Shown here piece by piece: positions 1 to 8,445 of a stretch of DNA of 49,236 bases. Below the pieces are notes generated by a model. The model had not been told where the DNA came from, did not search any database, and saw nothing but the letters and a program-made list of their open reading frames with translations. Numbering within the stretch: the stretch's first letter is position 1; each line of letters opens with the position of its first letter. The stretch is from Deltaproteobacteria bacterium. GTDB lineage: Bacteria; Bdellovibrionota; FAC87; UBA2466. Position numbers and translations under genes: made by a program. The DNA lies in NCBI GenBank assembly GCA_016196825.1, contig JACPWY010000050.1:1-49236 (forward strand). The letters are read 5' to 3'.

Positions 1-42
1 AACAAACAGGAGCCAGAATTTCCCACTCTGAAAAAGCTAGCA

Positions 43-1272
43 TCAGGAAATCGCGCAGGCACCAACTCCAGATGGCAAATTACGAATGCCGCATAGCCTT
101 TTTTGCGACGATAACTGCGTTTTCGCGCCAGCCACTACATAGTCGATCTCATGGGTCTTCGATTGCCAGAAGGCCAGTGCCTCGGGCTCCGCCTTTCCCA
201 GAAAAATCCGTCGCCTCCACAACTCTTGTGCCACCAACTGCTCGAGAAGTTTTCCCTGTTCAGCGAGGGGCAGTCCATCAAAGTCGTGGACGGTTCTGAG
301 AGAGTATTCCTCAAACGCCAGAGCCACAGCCATATTGATAAAAGCAAATTTGCAAGGTTTGCGAAATAAAAGCTGACTTCGATTGGCATCCCACGGCCAC
401 ACACTCATGACAGAGAGGAGGTCAGCGAGCTGTTCGATATATCCGCTGGCAACGGTGTTATTGGCGAGCCCCGCTTCACGGGCCAGCTTTGCAAACCCCA
501 CCGGCTGGCCCGCGTAAAGATATATGGCATTCAGAATATTTCTGAGGTAGAGACGGCTTCGCCCCAGAGATACGATATCTCCCAGAATCCACTCCCGTAT
601 GAGTTGAGGAAAATATTCAGGAATCCTTTCAAATTGGGAAATCTCGTTGCAAGCCAGCGGCGCGCCGCCACCAAGAAGATAGGCCTTCCAAGCATCTTCC
701 CCAAGTTCCTTTCCACAGGTCTTGTAAAATTGGTGGTAACTGATGGGCAAGAAAACAAACTCCGTCTTCGCCAGCGTTCCCTTTCTACCCGGTAGCTTTT
801 CATTTCCTCGGCGCAAGTCGGCCGCCTTGGAGCCGGTCGTGACTACCAAGGTCTTGCGCAAGAGCCCCTCATCATAGGCCCTCTTTATGGCTCGTTCCCA
901 GTGGGGGACGGCCGTAATCTCATCAATGAAAAGTCGGCGTACCTTGCCACCGGGTCTGAAGTAACCCTCGTGTTCACAAACCGCGGAATAAAGCGCCTCT
1001 TCGGTGAGCAGAGAGTCGCCGTTCAGGTAGAGCGCGGTACCCTTTCCATAGTCTTCAATGGTGTCCCTGATTTGAAGGTCGAGCCATGTACTCTTTCCGT
1101 ATTGCCGAGGCCCCCGAATAACCAACACCCCCGGCTCTTTCGGCAATTCCCTGATACCGAACTCAAAAAAGAAGGGATTGGATTTCGATTCGTATTCCAG
1201 AATGCGGGGCCACATGTCCTGCCGATCGTGCTCGCCCTTGAGAAGTAGCTCATTGAGTTGCTTAACGTTCAT
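43..1272 (-). CDS. AAA-family ATPase, AAA_14/DUF4143 type, probably 3'-truncated
   Basis: A P-loop ATPase of the AAA_14 + DUF4143 architecture. The Walker A motif GPRQYGKST is at residues 54-62 and the Walker B motif LFIDE at about 114-118. The C-terminal DUF4143 region normally ends in a PD-(D/E)xK-like fold with an E-x-K motif. Here HEIDYVV (the Asp half) is visible near residue 375, but no ExK follows. The last ~30 residues look like out-of-frame sequence, so the 3' end is probably broken around position 140. The start ATG lies inside a perfect inverted repeat (1263-1303). The next gene upstream on the same strand (1320-2501) encodes a second protein of the same family with a 47-nt gap. 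Family members are common in bacterial accessory DNA. Their biochemical role is poorly known, and no specific function is claimed. Confidence 0.75.
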   Translation of the reverse strand: MNVKQLNELLLKGEHDRQDMWPRILEYESKSNPFFFEFGIRELPKEPGVLVIRGPRQYGKSTWLDLQIRDTIEDYGKGTALYLNGDSLLTEEALYSAVCEHEGYFRPGGKVRRLFIDEITAVPHWERAIKRAYDEGLLRKTLVVTTGSKAADLRRGNEKLPGRKGTLAKTEFVFLPISYHQFYKTCGKELGEDAWKAYLLGGGAPLACNEISQFERIPEYFPQLIREWILGDIVSLGRSRLYLRNILNAIYLYAGQPVGFAKLAREAGLANNTVASGYIEQLADLLSVMSVWPWDANRSQLLFRKPCKFAFINMAVALAFEEYSLRTVHDFDGLPLAEQGKLLEQLVAQELWRRRIFLGKAEPEALAFWQSKTHEIDYVVAGAKTQLSSQKRLCGIRNLPSGVGACAIS

Positions 1273-1303
1273 AACGTTAATATACCTAACGTTATGAACG
1301 TTA
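1263..1303. promoter_or_regulatory. perfect 17-bp inverted repeat over the start codon of the AAA gene
   Basis: TAACGTTCATAACGTTA at 1263-1279 is repeated as its exact reverse complement at 1287-1303, with a 7-nt spacer. Each arm itself holds two AACGTT units. The start codon of the downstream minus-strand gene (1270-1272) lies in one arm. On the minus strand a TATATT sequence sits about 7 nt before the ATG, which would fit a -10 box of a leaderless or near-leaderless transcript. Likely an operator/promoter, possibly autoregulatory; this is inference from symmetry and position. Confidence 0.6.
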
Positions 1304-1319
1304 GCAAACCAGCGGGGAC

Positions 1320-2501
1320 TCAGGGTAACGTCTGAGGATTAGCAGAACGCGCCAAAATGATTTGGGAAAGCCCGATCGCTCTCACTTTTTTGTCGATGCG
1401 AAACTCATTGCTCCCCGGATAGACAATGGTGAGCTCATGCAGTTTCAGTGTTTCCACCGCATTTTTCATCGAGGCCGTCAAGCTCGGGTGATCTGTGTAT
1501 TTAATCTCAAATCCCAAACGTTTCCCATTCTTCAAAATAAAGAGATCGAGTTCAGCTTGTTCGTGCACGCCCCAGAAAAAAGCCTCTTCTTGATCGACCC
1601 CCAATTTTCTGAGGAGTTCCTCAATCGCAAATCCCTCCCATAATCTCCCTAGCCCCGGATAAGTGAGTAAATCCTCTCGGTCCCGAAGACCAAGAAGGCT
1701 GTGAAGTACGCCGCTATCCCTAAAATAAACCTTAGGGCTTTTAACCTGGCGCTTTTTCAAGTTTTCAATCCACGGGGAAAGCCTTCTGACCATGAAGGTT
1801 CCGACCAAGATATCCAGGTATCGATGGACGGTGGTATCTGCGATTCCCATGGAACGCCCGATCTCGGAGGCATTGAAGATTTGTCCGTGATAATGGGCTA
1901 GCATTAACCAAAACCTCCGCAATGTTTCAGCCGGAATCCGGATTCCTAGATTAGGCAAATCTTGCTCAAGATAGGTCCTGATGAATGCGTTTCTCCATTT
2001 TATGCTATCGGAATTCGCCGTTGCGAGGAATGCCCTGGGAAAACCTCCGCGAATCCAAAGTTTTTGCAGTTCCGAACTTTTTAATTCATGCGCAGAGAAC
2101 GGAGTCACTTCGATGTATTCGATGCGGCCAGCCAGGGTCTCTGACGCTTGATGAATCAGCTCGCGTGAGGCACTGCCCAGAATGAGAAATCGGCTTCTAT
2201 GCTTCTTACGATCGGCCAAAACTCGAAGGACGGGAAAGAGCTCGGGGCGTCTTTGGATCTCATCGATCACTACGACCCCCTGCAAGGGTTCGAGCGCCAA
2301 GAGGGGATTAGCCAAACGCGCCAGGTGTTCCGGATCTTCCAAATCAAAGTAGTTGAGCTTCTCCTGGAAACTAGAACCAAGAGACCGGCAGTGTTCCCTA
2401 GCTAAAGTTGTTTTGCCGCATTGGCGGGGTCCCAAGAGACCGGTGACAGGGAACTGTGAGAGGGCCGCCTGAATTTTTTCGAGAAAATAGGGACGTTTCA
2501 T
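1320..2501 (-). CDS. AAA-family ATPase, AAA_14/DUF4143 type, intact
   Basis: Full-length member of the AAA_14 + DUF4143 family, about 393 aa from the ATG at 2501 (MKRPYFLEKI). Walker A GPRQCGKTT is at about residues 24-32 and Walker B VVVIDEIQ at about 76-83. A winged-helix-like middle region is followed by a C-terminal restriction-endonuclease-like motif, ELDLF...GFEIKY, which supplies the Asp and ExK residues missing from the neighbouring paralogue. I chose the internal ATG because the conserved family start aligns there. The frame stays open 25 codons upstream. A TATACT box lies about 6 nt before this ATG, within an imperfect inverted repeat (GTTTCAT...ATGAAAC), so the transcript may be leaderless as in the neighbour. 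Function unknown beyond ATPase. Confidence 0.8.
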   Translation of the reverse strand: MKRPYFLEKIQAALSQFPVTGLLGPRQCGKTTLAREHCRSLGSSFQEKLNYFDLEDPEHLARLANPLLALEPLQGVVVIDEIQRRPELFPVLRVLADRKKHRSRFLILGSASRELIHQASETLAGRIEYIEVTPFSAHELKSSELQKLWIRGGFPRAFLATANSDSIKWRNAFIRTYLEQDLPNLGIRIPAETLRRFWLMLAHYHGQIFNASEIGRSMGIADTTVHRYLDILVGTFMVRRLSPWIENLKKRQVKSPKVYFRDSGVLHSLLGLRDREDLLTYPGLGRLWEGFAIEELLRKLGVDQEEAFFWGVHEQAELDLFILKNGKRLGFEIKYTDHPSLTASMKNAVETLKLHELTIVYPGSNEFRIDKKVRAIGLSQIILARSANPQTLP

Positions 2502-2604
2502 GATTGAAGTATATGATGAAACTTCTGTATCTAATACCGAATTTTCATGGTAGGCCGGGGTAAGGCACTGATTCATTTTGTCTGGTCGCTAGCCCGAAGT
2601 TGCT

Positions 2605-2934
2605 TCAGCGTACGCGCAAGCTGTTGAGCGCGGTTTCGATATCGTCGAATTCGTCCCAGAGTTTATCTTCGGCGGTTTTCTTTTTGGTCGGGTCATCCTT
2701 CACCGCTTCATAACGATCGAGGTCGACCCTGAGCCGGTTCAACTGCGCCTCGAGCTGACCGATGCTCTTCGTCAGAATCTCATAACGCCTGAGACTCGTG
2801 GGCACGCCTTCCCGCTCATCGATCAACTTCGACACGCCCTCCTGCAGCTCGTCATATCGCTTTTCATAATCGGGCCCCGCGATGAGAACGGCAGCATTAA
2901 CAGCGAGAATCGCCACAACTTGCCAGACTTTCAT
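2605..2934 (-). CDS. small exported coiled-coil protein
   Basis: A 109-aa protein with an N-terminal signal peptide (MKVWQVVAILAVNAAVLIAG), followed by a charged helical region with heptad-like spacing (about residues 25-105). It is probably a periplasmic coiled coil. The ATG at 2934 is preceded by GGGAGGG at good spacing. A TTG six codons upstream would use part of that ribosome-binding site as coding sequence and is rejected. It lies downstream of the AIPR gene on the same strand but is separated from it by a palindromic element (2986-3167). Not recognised as a named family. Confidence 0.65.
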   Translation of the reverse strand: MKVWQVVAILAVNAAVLIAGPDYEKRYDELQEGVSKLIDEREGVPTSLRRYEILTKSIGQLEAQLNRLRVDLDRYEAVKDDPTKKKTAEDKLWDEFDDIETALNSLRVR

Positions 2935-2985
2935 GGAGAATTGCCCTCCCAAATATCAACAGGTGCATACCCTGTGCCGGCTATT

Positions 2986-3167
2986 TAGTGGCTGGCGCGA
3001 AACCCCATTTTGGGGGAAAAATGCCTCTTTCGGCTACGCCTTCGTCGGATTCCCAAAATGTCCTCGACGGCCATTCCATGGCCGCCTCCGGGCATTTTGC
3101 TCATCCTCCTCGTCTCGCTCGAAAGATCCATTTTTCTCCTCAAAAGCGGGTTTCGCACCAGCCACTA
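2986..3167. repeat. non-coding palindromic element, copy 1
   Basis: A 182-bp element bounded by 20-bp inverted arms: TAGTGGCTGGCGCGAAACCC at 2986-3005 and its complement, with one mismatch, at 3148-3167. Inside are nested inverted repeats (CATTTTGGG at 3006-3014 and CCCAAAATG at 3052-3060) and a core hairpin around 3061-3096 (GTCCTCGACGGCC ... GGCCGCCTCCGGGC). The same core, in the same orientation relative to the upstream gene, is found in the element at 14488-14672. The right arm begins exactly at the TAG stop codon of the AIPR gene. No ORF or transposase is present. It could be a MITE- or REP-like repeat or act as a terminator; this is unresolved. Confidence 0.75.
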
Positions 3168-4958
3168 TTTACTAAAAACGTCGACGTCGCTGAGCCGCAG
3201 CTTTCTCAGCGCGCTGTCGATGCTGTCCTTATCGGTCGGGGAGCGCCACGCCTTTTTTTCCGGGTCGTACCAGACATCGACGAGCATCTGCTGCAAGCCC
3301 GTGGCGGTGTGGCGCATGATGCGCTTCAGCTCAGTGCGCAGCTGATGGTTGGGCGGAAAACGGTTGATCACGCTCTGACCATATTCGTGGATGAGATTCG
3401 GTTCGTGGCGATAGATATAGCGCGCGAGAATCCTCACCGCCGGGAATCGGAAGCTCGACGAGCTCATCCCCTCAAGCCGCGCGCTCTCCTCGCGAATATC
3501 GCGCAGAGCCAGGCTGACCACCTTCATGAGGTTTCTCAAGAAAACCAGAAGCTCGAGGTGATGGATGTGCGACGTCGAAAAAACGCGCTTGTATTGCGCG
3601 TCCTCGAAAAGATCGGAGATCTTCGTCGCCACCGAAAGCGCCGGCTGCACCCCGGCCGTCGCCACGGCCTGCGCCAGCTCCTCCATCGTCAGAGGCCCCT
3701 CGAGACTGTTCTCATAATCCTGGGTCAGGCGCACACCGTCCGATTTCCTCATATTGTCGAACGAACCTTCCTGGCGCTCATAGAAGACCTTCATCGCTCT
3801 CAACCGCTCACCAAGGTCAAGCTGCACCGGATCGTTCGATCGGAACGCGCTCGCGCGAATCGCGCTTTGACGGTTATTGCTCACCGTTACATTGCGGATC
3901 AGGTCCTCATCCGACGACACAATAATCCGAAGGGGAACCGGAATCTCTTCCCAGGTCTTCTCGTCGATATTGTCGCCGAGATAGTTGTGTTTGAAGAGAT
4001 AGGCATTCTTCACGGTCTGACAACCGTTCAAGATGCTCGGCTCGCGAATCTCCACCTTGTCCTTTTTCACCGAAGCCGAGAGCGTATAGAGGGTCACACC
4101 GTTGTGAAAGATGGCGAAATTGTGCGCCGGGATCCGATCGCCCTTCGCAATGCGCTTGTCGCAGATCGAACGCAACGTCTCCCGCATGTAGCGCGCCGGC
4201 CCCTTCTCCATCGATTTATACAAAAAGGCGCGGACGTTCTTCGAAAAGAGCTGGTCGCCGTAATTCTCATAAAGCCTCACGAGATCGGCGAGGCGGCCAA
4301 TGCCGACGAAGTAATCGACGGAATCATCGGTCGGAAGCTGCACGGTTTCAAAGGTCAGATCCTGCGCCTCGGCGGGAACATGGCCGCCACTCAACGTGGG
4401 GCTGATCCCCGACGGGCCCAAAAGCTGGAGCACCACGTGGTGCGCGCCCAAGAGCGAGCGACAGAGAGAATCAAACTTCGCCTTAGCCGTCGAAAAGGCG
4501 TTCCACAGAATCTCCGTCGGCTCCTCACTCAAATGGAGCACATAGAAATTCACCTTGAGATTTCGCACCGCCTTCGGGTTATCGCGGAGTGCGCCGACCA
4601 TGCGGCTCAAGGCATTGTTCTCAACCGTCACATCGGGAGTGCGCCCCTTGAGCCAGGGCGAAATCTCTTTCATGACCCTCTCAAAACCGGAGAGAGCCGC
4701 CTTGATATCGTTGCGGCTGTCGCTCATCATCGCGCGCACGATGTGGAGAGTGGAGGTCTTCGAACCCTCCTCGAGGTGGAAACCATCCATCCCCATATTT
4801 CCGCCGCCACCCTCACTGCGGGCGTTTGCATCGAGCGGCGACAATTGGAAAGTCTTTGAGATCCACCACGCCGCGAAGGCGTCGTCGGCCGATCGTCCGA
4901 TCGGATTATTCTTATAATATTCAGTGACTTGCGCGTGAATCAGGTCTCGTTTTGCCAT
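3165..4958 (-). CDS. AIPR-family abortive infection protein
   Basis: A 597-aa protein of the AIPR (abortive infection phage resistance) family. Its hallmark segments are ILNGCQTVKNAY near residue 327, a region VSNNRQSAIRASAF near 383-396 that matches the family's conserved NNRQ stretch, and the following LRAMKVFYERQEG. Family members include plasmid-borne phage-resistance proteins and proteins beside restriction systems. The molecular activity is not established. The start ATG at 4958 has GAGGG about 7 nt upstream. No restriction-modification genes flank it here, so it appears to be a solitary defence gene. Its stop codon is the first base triplet of a palindromic element. Long plus-strand ORFs across this gene are antisense shadows. 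Confidence 0.8.
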   Translation of the reverse strand: MAKRDLIHAQVTEYYKNNPIGRSADDAFAAWWISKTFQLSPLDANARSEGGGGNMGMDGFHLEEGSKTSTLHIVRAMMSDSRNDIKAALSGFERVMKEISPWLKGRTPDVTVENNALSRMVGALRDNPKAVRNLKVNFYVLHLSEEPTEILWNAFSTAKAKFDSLCRSLLGAHHVVLQLLGPSGISPTLSGGHVPAEAQDLTFETVQLPTDDSVDYFVGIGRLADLVRLYENYGDQLFSKNVRAFLYKSMEKGPARYMRETLRSICDKRIAKGDRIPAHNFAIFHNGVTLYTLSASVKKDKVEIREPSILNGCQTVKNAYLFKHNYLGDNIDEKTWEEIPVPLRIIVSSDEDLIRNVTVSNNRQSAIRASAFRSNDPVQLDLGERLRAMKVFYERQEGSFDNMRKSDGVRLTQDYENSLEGPLTMEELAQAVATAGVQPALSVATKISDLFEDAQYKRVFSTSHIHHLELLVFLRNLMKVVSLALRDIREESARLEGMSSSSFRFPAVRILARYIYRHEPNLIHEYGQSVINRFPPNHQLRTELKRIMRHTATGLQQMLVDVWYDPEKKAWRSPTDKDSIDSALRKLRLSDVDVFSK

Positions 4959-5056
4959 GGGGGTCCCTCAATATGAGGCCTACTTATGGCCCGAAATCGG
5001 GTTCTGGATCAACTAAAAAAGATGTTGCGCGTTACGAGTGAAGTCACCGGAATGGC

Positions 5057-6025
5057 TTAGCTTTTTCCTGCCACGAACCGATCAATCACGGCCTTCACGG
5101 GCTCAACGCGATCGATCCCCTCCACACTTTTGCCGGCCTGGTAATAGTCCTTGGTTGAAACCCCTTTGAGCGAGCTCCGTTTCATCGCAACAATCGCACG
5201 AACGTTATAAAACAGCCGAATCCAGTGCCGCGTTTTGCGGTGCCTGAAAAGCCAGCGCGCCAGAGGGCCGACCTTAAGGCCCACCCGGTCCACGTAAGGA
5301 GTCCGAATCACCGAAAGCGGCACGCCCGTCACCCTCTCCGTCTTCACAATGTCGCCTTCAGCGGCCGCGATGATGGCGTCCTTGTAATCCTTGTGGGAAT
5401 TGCATTCGAGAGTCGCGATGAATCGCGTCCCCATCTGAACACCGTCGTATCCGATCGCGAGCGCCCGTTGGAAATCCTTCTCGTTTCCAATGCCACCCGC
5501 GCAAATGAGAGGCAAACCAAGGGGCTTGAGCTGATCATAGAGCCCCTGAGGGTCGAGCGACCCGGCGTGGCCACCAGCCCGATTATTCACACAGATGAGT
5601 CCGTCGATGCCAAGCCTCACCACCTTGTCCGCCCATTTTCTCTCGGTGACATCGTGAAAAACGACACCCCCCTTCGGCTTCACCCTTTCAATCACCCAGG
5701 TGGGATTCCCGAGCGCCGTGATGAAGAAGCGGACTCCCATCTCTACCGCAATGTCCACCCACGCCTTCATCCGATCCTCGTAGACCTTCGCATTCTTCTC
5801 GACGATCACGTTGAAGCCCACCGGCTTTTTCGTGAGCGACCGGATCTTTTCGATCCCCTTACGAAGGTCGTATTCATGCACATAGGTCAACGAGATCGGT
5901 TGGATGATCCCTAGCCCGCCCGCGTCCGAAACGGCCGCAACCAGCTCCGGATTGCTGCACGGGTACATCGCCCCGCAGATGATTGGGTATTCCACCTTCG
6001 CAAGCTTCGTGAATCGCGTCTCCAT
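5057..6025 (-). CDS. nitronate monooxygenase / 2-nitropropane dioxygenase-family flavoprotein
   Basis: A 322-aa FMN-binding TIM-barrel protein of the NPD family. Visible features are the N-terminal IICGAMYPCSNPELVAAVS segment, the conserved NNRAGGHAG loop that carries the catalytic-region His, and the phosphate-binding LICAGGIGNEKDFQRALAIG and GVQMGTRF segments. Family members oxidise alkyl nitronates, or act as FabK-like enoyl reductases; the substrate here cannot be fixed. The ATG at 6025 overlaps the TGA of the upstream hotdog gene (TGATG), so the two are probably co-translated. A longer upstream frame that overlaps the hotdog gene is rejected because the conserved family start begins here. 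Confidence 0.85.
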   Translation of the reverse strand: METRFTKLAKVEYPIICGAMYPCSNPELVAAVSDAGGLGIIQPISLTYVHEYDLRKGIEKIRSLTKKPVGFNVIVEKNAKVYEDRMKAWVDIAVEMGVRFFITALGNPTWVIERVKPKGGVVFHDVTERKWADKVVRLGIDGLICVNNRAGGHAGSLDPQGLYDQLKPLGLPLICAGGIGNEKDFQRALAIGYDGVQMGTRFIATLECNSHKDYKDAIIAAAEGDIVKTERVTGVPLSVIRTPYVDRVGLKVGPLARWLFRHRKTRHWIRLFYNVRAIVAMKRSSLKGVSTKDYYQAGKSVEGIDRVEPVKAVIDRFVAGKS

Positions 6026-6489
6026 CAAACGGCCCCTTTTCGCGCGGAGCCAATCTCCCAAGAGGCGATCACATCGGCCACACGAACGCCCGAGCCATCC
6101 ACGAGATCTGCCTTCACCTGAAAGGGCCCATCCTGATCGGGAAACGCGGTCCGGCATTCGCACGAAATCCGCCCGCGCGCCTTCTTGTGAAAATGGATCG
6201 TAAAAGCGTTCACGATTCCCCGCCGGCCCGCCGGCATCGCCGTGAGCACCGCAAGCCCCGTGACCAATTCACCGAGATTCGCCAAGGCGATGGCGTGAAC
6301 GCTTTGAAACGGGTTGCGCAGGCATTTGCGATCCCGCATGGACGCCCTCGCAAACCCCAGTTCGAGCTTTTCCACATCCGGGTAGATCGAGCTCGAGTAA
6401 GGCGCAAAGCGTCTCACCGCAAAGCGAAAGAGAAAGCGCCCAATGAGCGGGATGCGTTGGAACGCCAGCCAGGTCTTCAAGATGATCAT
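6025..6489 (-). CDS. DUF4442 hotdog-fold (thioesterase-like) protein
   Basis: A 154-aa protein with the hotdog pattern of the DUF4442 family. It has an NPFQSVHAIALANLGELVTG segment (the central helix region) and a strand IVNAFTIHFHKKARG, with a length typical of acyl-CoA thioesterase-like proteins. Probably cytoplasmic. It is first in a two-gene operon with the NPD flavoprotein (1-nt overlap). It is divergent from the threonine ammonia-lyase gene, with 46 nt between start codons, so a compact divergent promoter is expected. Substrate unknown. Confidence 0.75.
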   Translation of the reverse strand: MIILKTWLAFQRIPLIGRFLFRFAVRRFAPYSSSIYPDVEKLELGFARASMRDRKCLRNPFQSVHAIALANLGELVTGLAVLTAMPAGRRGIVNAFTIHFHKKARGRISCECRTAFPDQDGPFQVKADLVDGSGVRVADVIASWEIGSARKGAV

Positions 6490-6535
6490 GGAGCAAATCT
6501 ATACGAAGCCGTGCACTTGATCTATCTTTAGACGA

Positions 6536-7747
6536 ATGGCCTTCGACCTCGCCGACATCCGAAAAGCTCGCGAACGGATCAGCCCCTACACTCGGCGAAC
6601 TCCGTTTCTGCCTTTCGAAAATCTTTCCAAAAAAACGGGAAAGACCATCTGGATGAAATGCGAAAGCCTCCAGAGAACCGGATCATTCAAGATCCGGGGA
6701 GCCGCCAACTGTATACTCGAAAACATGGCCGCCGCGAAAAAGAGCGGCGTCATCGCCGCGAGCGCGGGCAATCACGCTCAGGGCGTGGCGGCGATGAGTT
6801 CACTCCTGGGCATCAAGGCCACGATTGTGATGCCCCAGACCACTCCCGCTATCAAGGTGCAGAACACATCGGCGTGGGGAGCCAAAATTGAGCTGTCCGG
6901 CGAATCTTACAACGACTCCTACGTTCGGGCCCAAGAACTCGCCAGGAGCGATGGCCTCGTCTTCGTTCACCCGTATAATGATCCCCTGATCATGGCGGGG
7001 CAAGGGACGGTGGCGCTCGAGATGCTCGAGGAGAAAGACTTCGCCGGCGTCGAGGCGGTGGTGATTTCGGTCGGCGGCGGCGGGCTCATCTCGGGGTGTG
7101 CCACGGTCTTAAGGCAACTCGCCCCTCGCGTGAAGATCTATGGAGTTTCGGCGCAGAATGCCCCCGCGTTCTACAAATCCTTTCAAAGTGGCCAGGTGAC
7201 GGAGCAGCCGGTGTCACACACCATTGCGGAGGGCGTGGCGACAAAAAAAACCGAGCCCGAAATGCTGGCACTGCTGAAGAAGAATCTCGACGACTTTTTC
7301 TCGATCGGGGAGGACTCCATCGCCAACGCCATCTCCACCGTCGCCGAGCACGCCAAGCTGATCGTCGAAGGGGCGGGCGCGCTCCCCATCGCCGCCATTT
7401 TGAATGGCCTTATCCCCGAGAAAAACGTCGCCGTCGTCCTTTCGGGCGGCAACATCGACATCCCCGCCCTTTCCAATGCCTTGCAAAGGGGCCTGGTGGA
7501 GCAGGATCGGCTTGTGAGGCTTCTCATTTGGGTCCCCGATAGGCCGGGGGGCCTGAATTCGGTGACCGAGATCCTCGCCCAAAGACGGGCGAATATTCTT
7601 GAGGTCGTGCACCAACGCATGACACTGCACGCGCCATTCGGCGACACCGAGATCGAGATCGACATGGAGACACGCGGAAAAGAGCATACCGACGAAATTC
7701 TCGCGGCCCTTGCGAAAAGCGGCGTCAGAGTGCAACGGTTGGCTTGA
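6536..7747 (+). CDS. ilvA: threonine ammonia-lyase (threonine dehydratase) with ACT domain
   Basis: A 403-aa PLP enzyme that deaminates L-threonine to 2-oxobutanoate and ammonia, either feeding isoleucine synthesis or degrading threonine. The PLP lysine lies in SFKIRGA (K52), substrate-loop SAGNHAQGVA follows, and the phosphate-binding VGGGGLISG is near residue 180. The C-terminal ~75 residues form a single ACT-like domain (LIWVPDRPGGLNSVTEIL...). This matches the medium-length form (ilvA/tdcB-like of about 400 aa) rather than the two-ACT biosynthetic IlvA of about 500 aa. The symbol is therefore by family and not by proven pathway. The downstream gene starts on the stop codon (TGATG). Confidence 0.9.
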   Translation: MAFDLADIRKARERISPYTRRTPFLPFENLSKKTGKTIWMKCESLQRTGSFKIRGAANCILENMAAAKKSGVIAASAGNHAQGVAAMSSLLGIKATIVMPQTTPAIKVQNTSAWGAKIELSGESYNDSYVRAQELARSDGLVFVHPYNDPLIMAGQGTVALEMLEEKDFAGVEAVVISVGGGGLISGCATVLRQLAPRVKIYGVSAQNAPAFYKSFQSGQVTEQPVSHTIAEGVATKKTEPEMLALLKKNLDDFFSIGEDSIANAISTVAEHAKLIVEGAGALPIAAILNGLIPEKNVAVVLSGGNIDIPALSNALQRGLVEQDRLVRLLIWVPDRPGGLNSVTEILAQRRANILEVVHQRMTLHAPFGDTEIEIDMETRGKEHTDEILAALAKSGVRVQRLA

Positions 7748-8445
7748 TGCGCGGAATTCTCTTCCTACTCTTCCCTCTCACACTTTTCGCCGAGGAGTAC
7801 CAATTCCAAGGCGGCTTCAACTATTCGCCCATCGAGCCGAGCGTGATTCAGCAAGGGGCGCAGTATCGAACGCAAATCTCTAAAATGGTGGCGGCCCAGG
7901 CGGGCGCGCGCACGGCCCTTGCCGGCTTTTCCGTGGATCGGATGGAATACATGGGGGCCCTCGACTTCACTCCGGTGCCTTGGGTCTCCTGGGTGAAGAT
8001 CCACTTTCGTCTCAATCAGCAGGCCATCCTTTCCATAGGAAGTGGGGCAACGGATGTCATGGTGAGCTTCCGGGTGGAGCCTTACCCGTTTTCTTTCTTG
8101 GGGCTCTACGCCGAGGGCGGATGGTTTGAACGGTGGGTGGCACTCACAGCCACTCCTCTCTTGCCAGCCATTTCCGCTCAATCGATGCATGATCACGACT
8201 TTGCCGTCCGCTTTGGCCTCAACATTCTGCCGGTGAGCTGGCTCCGCTTCACTCTGTCGATTGGTACGATCGAAGAGGTCCTCGTCTACAATTTCAATAA
8301 TCCCTTTGCTGAGTTGAGAACCACCTACATGACGCCCACGTGGGATATCTTCGGCTTCGGACGCTACAAACTTCTCCTAGGCTTTGGCCAACTCGACGAG
8401 TTCGCGGCCGGCGTCGGTGTGGTCTTTAGGCCGCGCGTGATTTAA
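7747..8445 (+). CDS. exported beta-barrel-like protein of unknown function
   Basis: A 232-aa protein with a short signal peptide (MRGILFLLFPLTLFA, cleavage before EEYQF). The mature part is rich in alternating aromatic strands and ends with a Phe-containing strand (VGVVFRPRVI), as in small outer-membrane barrels. The ATG at 7747 overlaps the threonine ammonia-lyase stop by one base, so translational coupling is likely. No metabolic link to threonine is apparent. Not recognised as a named family. Confidence 0.7.
   Translation: MRGILFLLFPLTLFAEEYQFQGGFNYSPIEPSVIQQGAQYRTQISKMVAAQAGARTALAGFSVDRMEYMGALDFTPVPWVSWVKIHFRLNQQAILSIGSGATDVMVSFRVEPYPFSFLGLYAEGGWFERWVALTATPLLPAISAQSMHDHDFAVRFGLNILPVSWLRFTLSIGTIEEVLVYNFNNPFAELRTTYMTPTWDIFGFGRYKLLLGFGQLDEFAAGVGVVFRPRVI

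Noticed and set aside
2988..4859. 623-codon plus-strand open frame
   Set aside because: Antisense to the AIPR gene, which has clear family motifs. The plus-strand product is Arg/His-rich with no domain.
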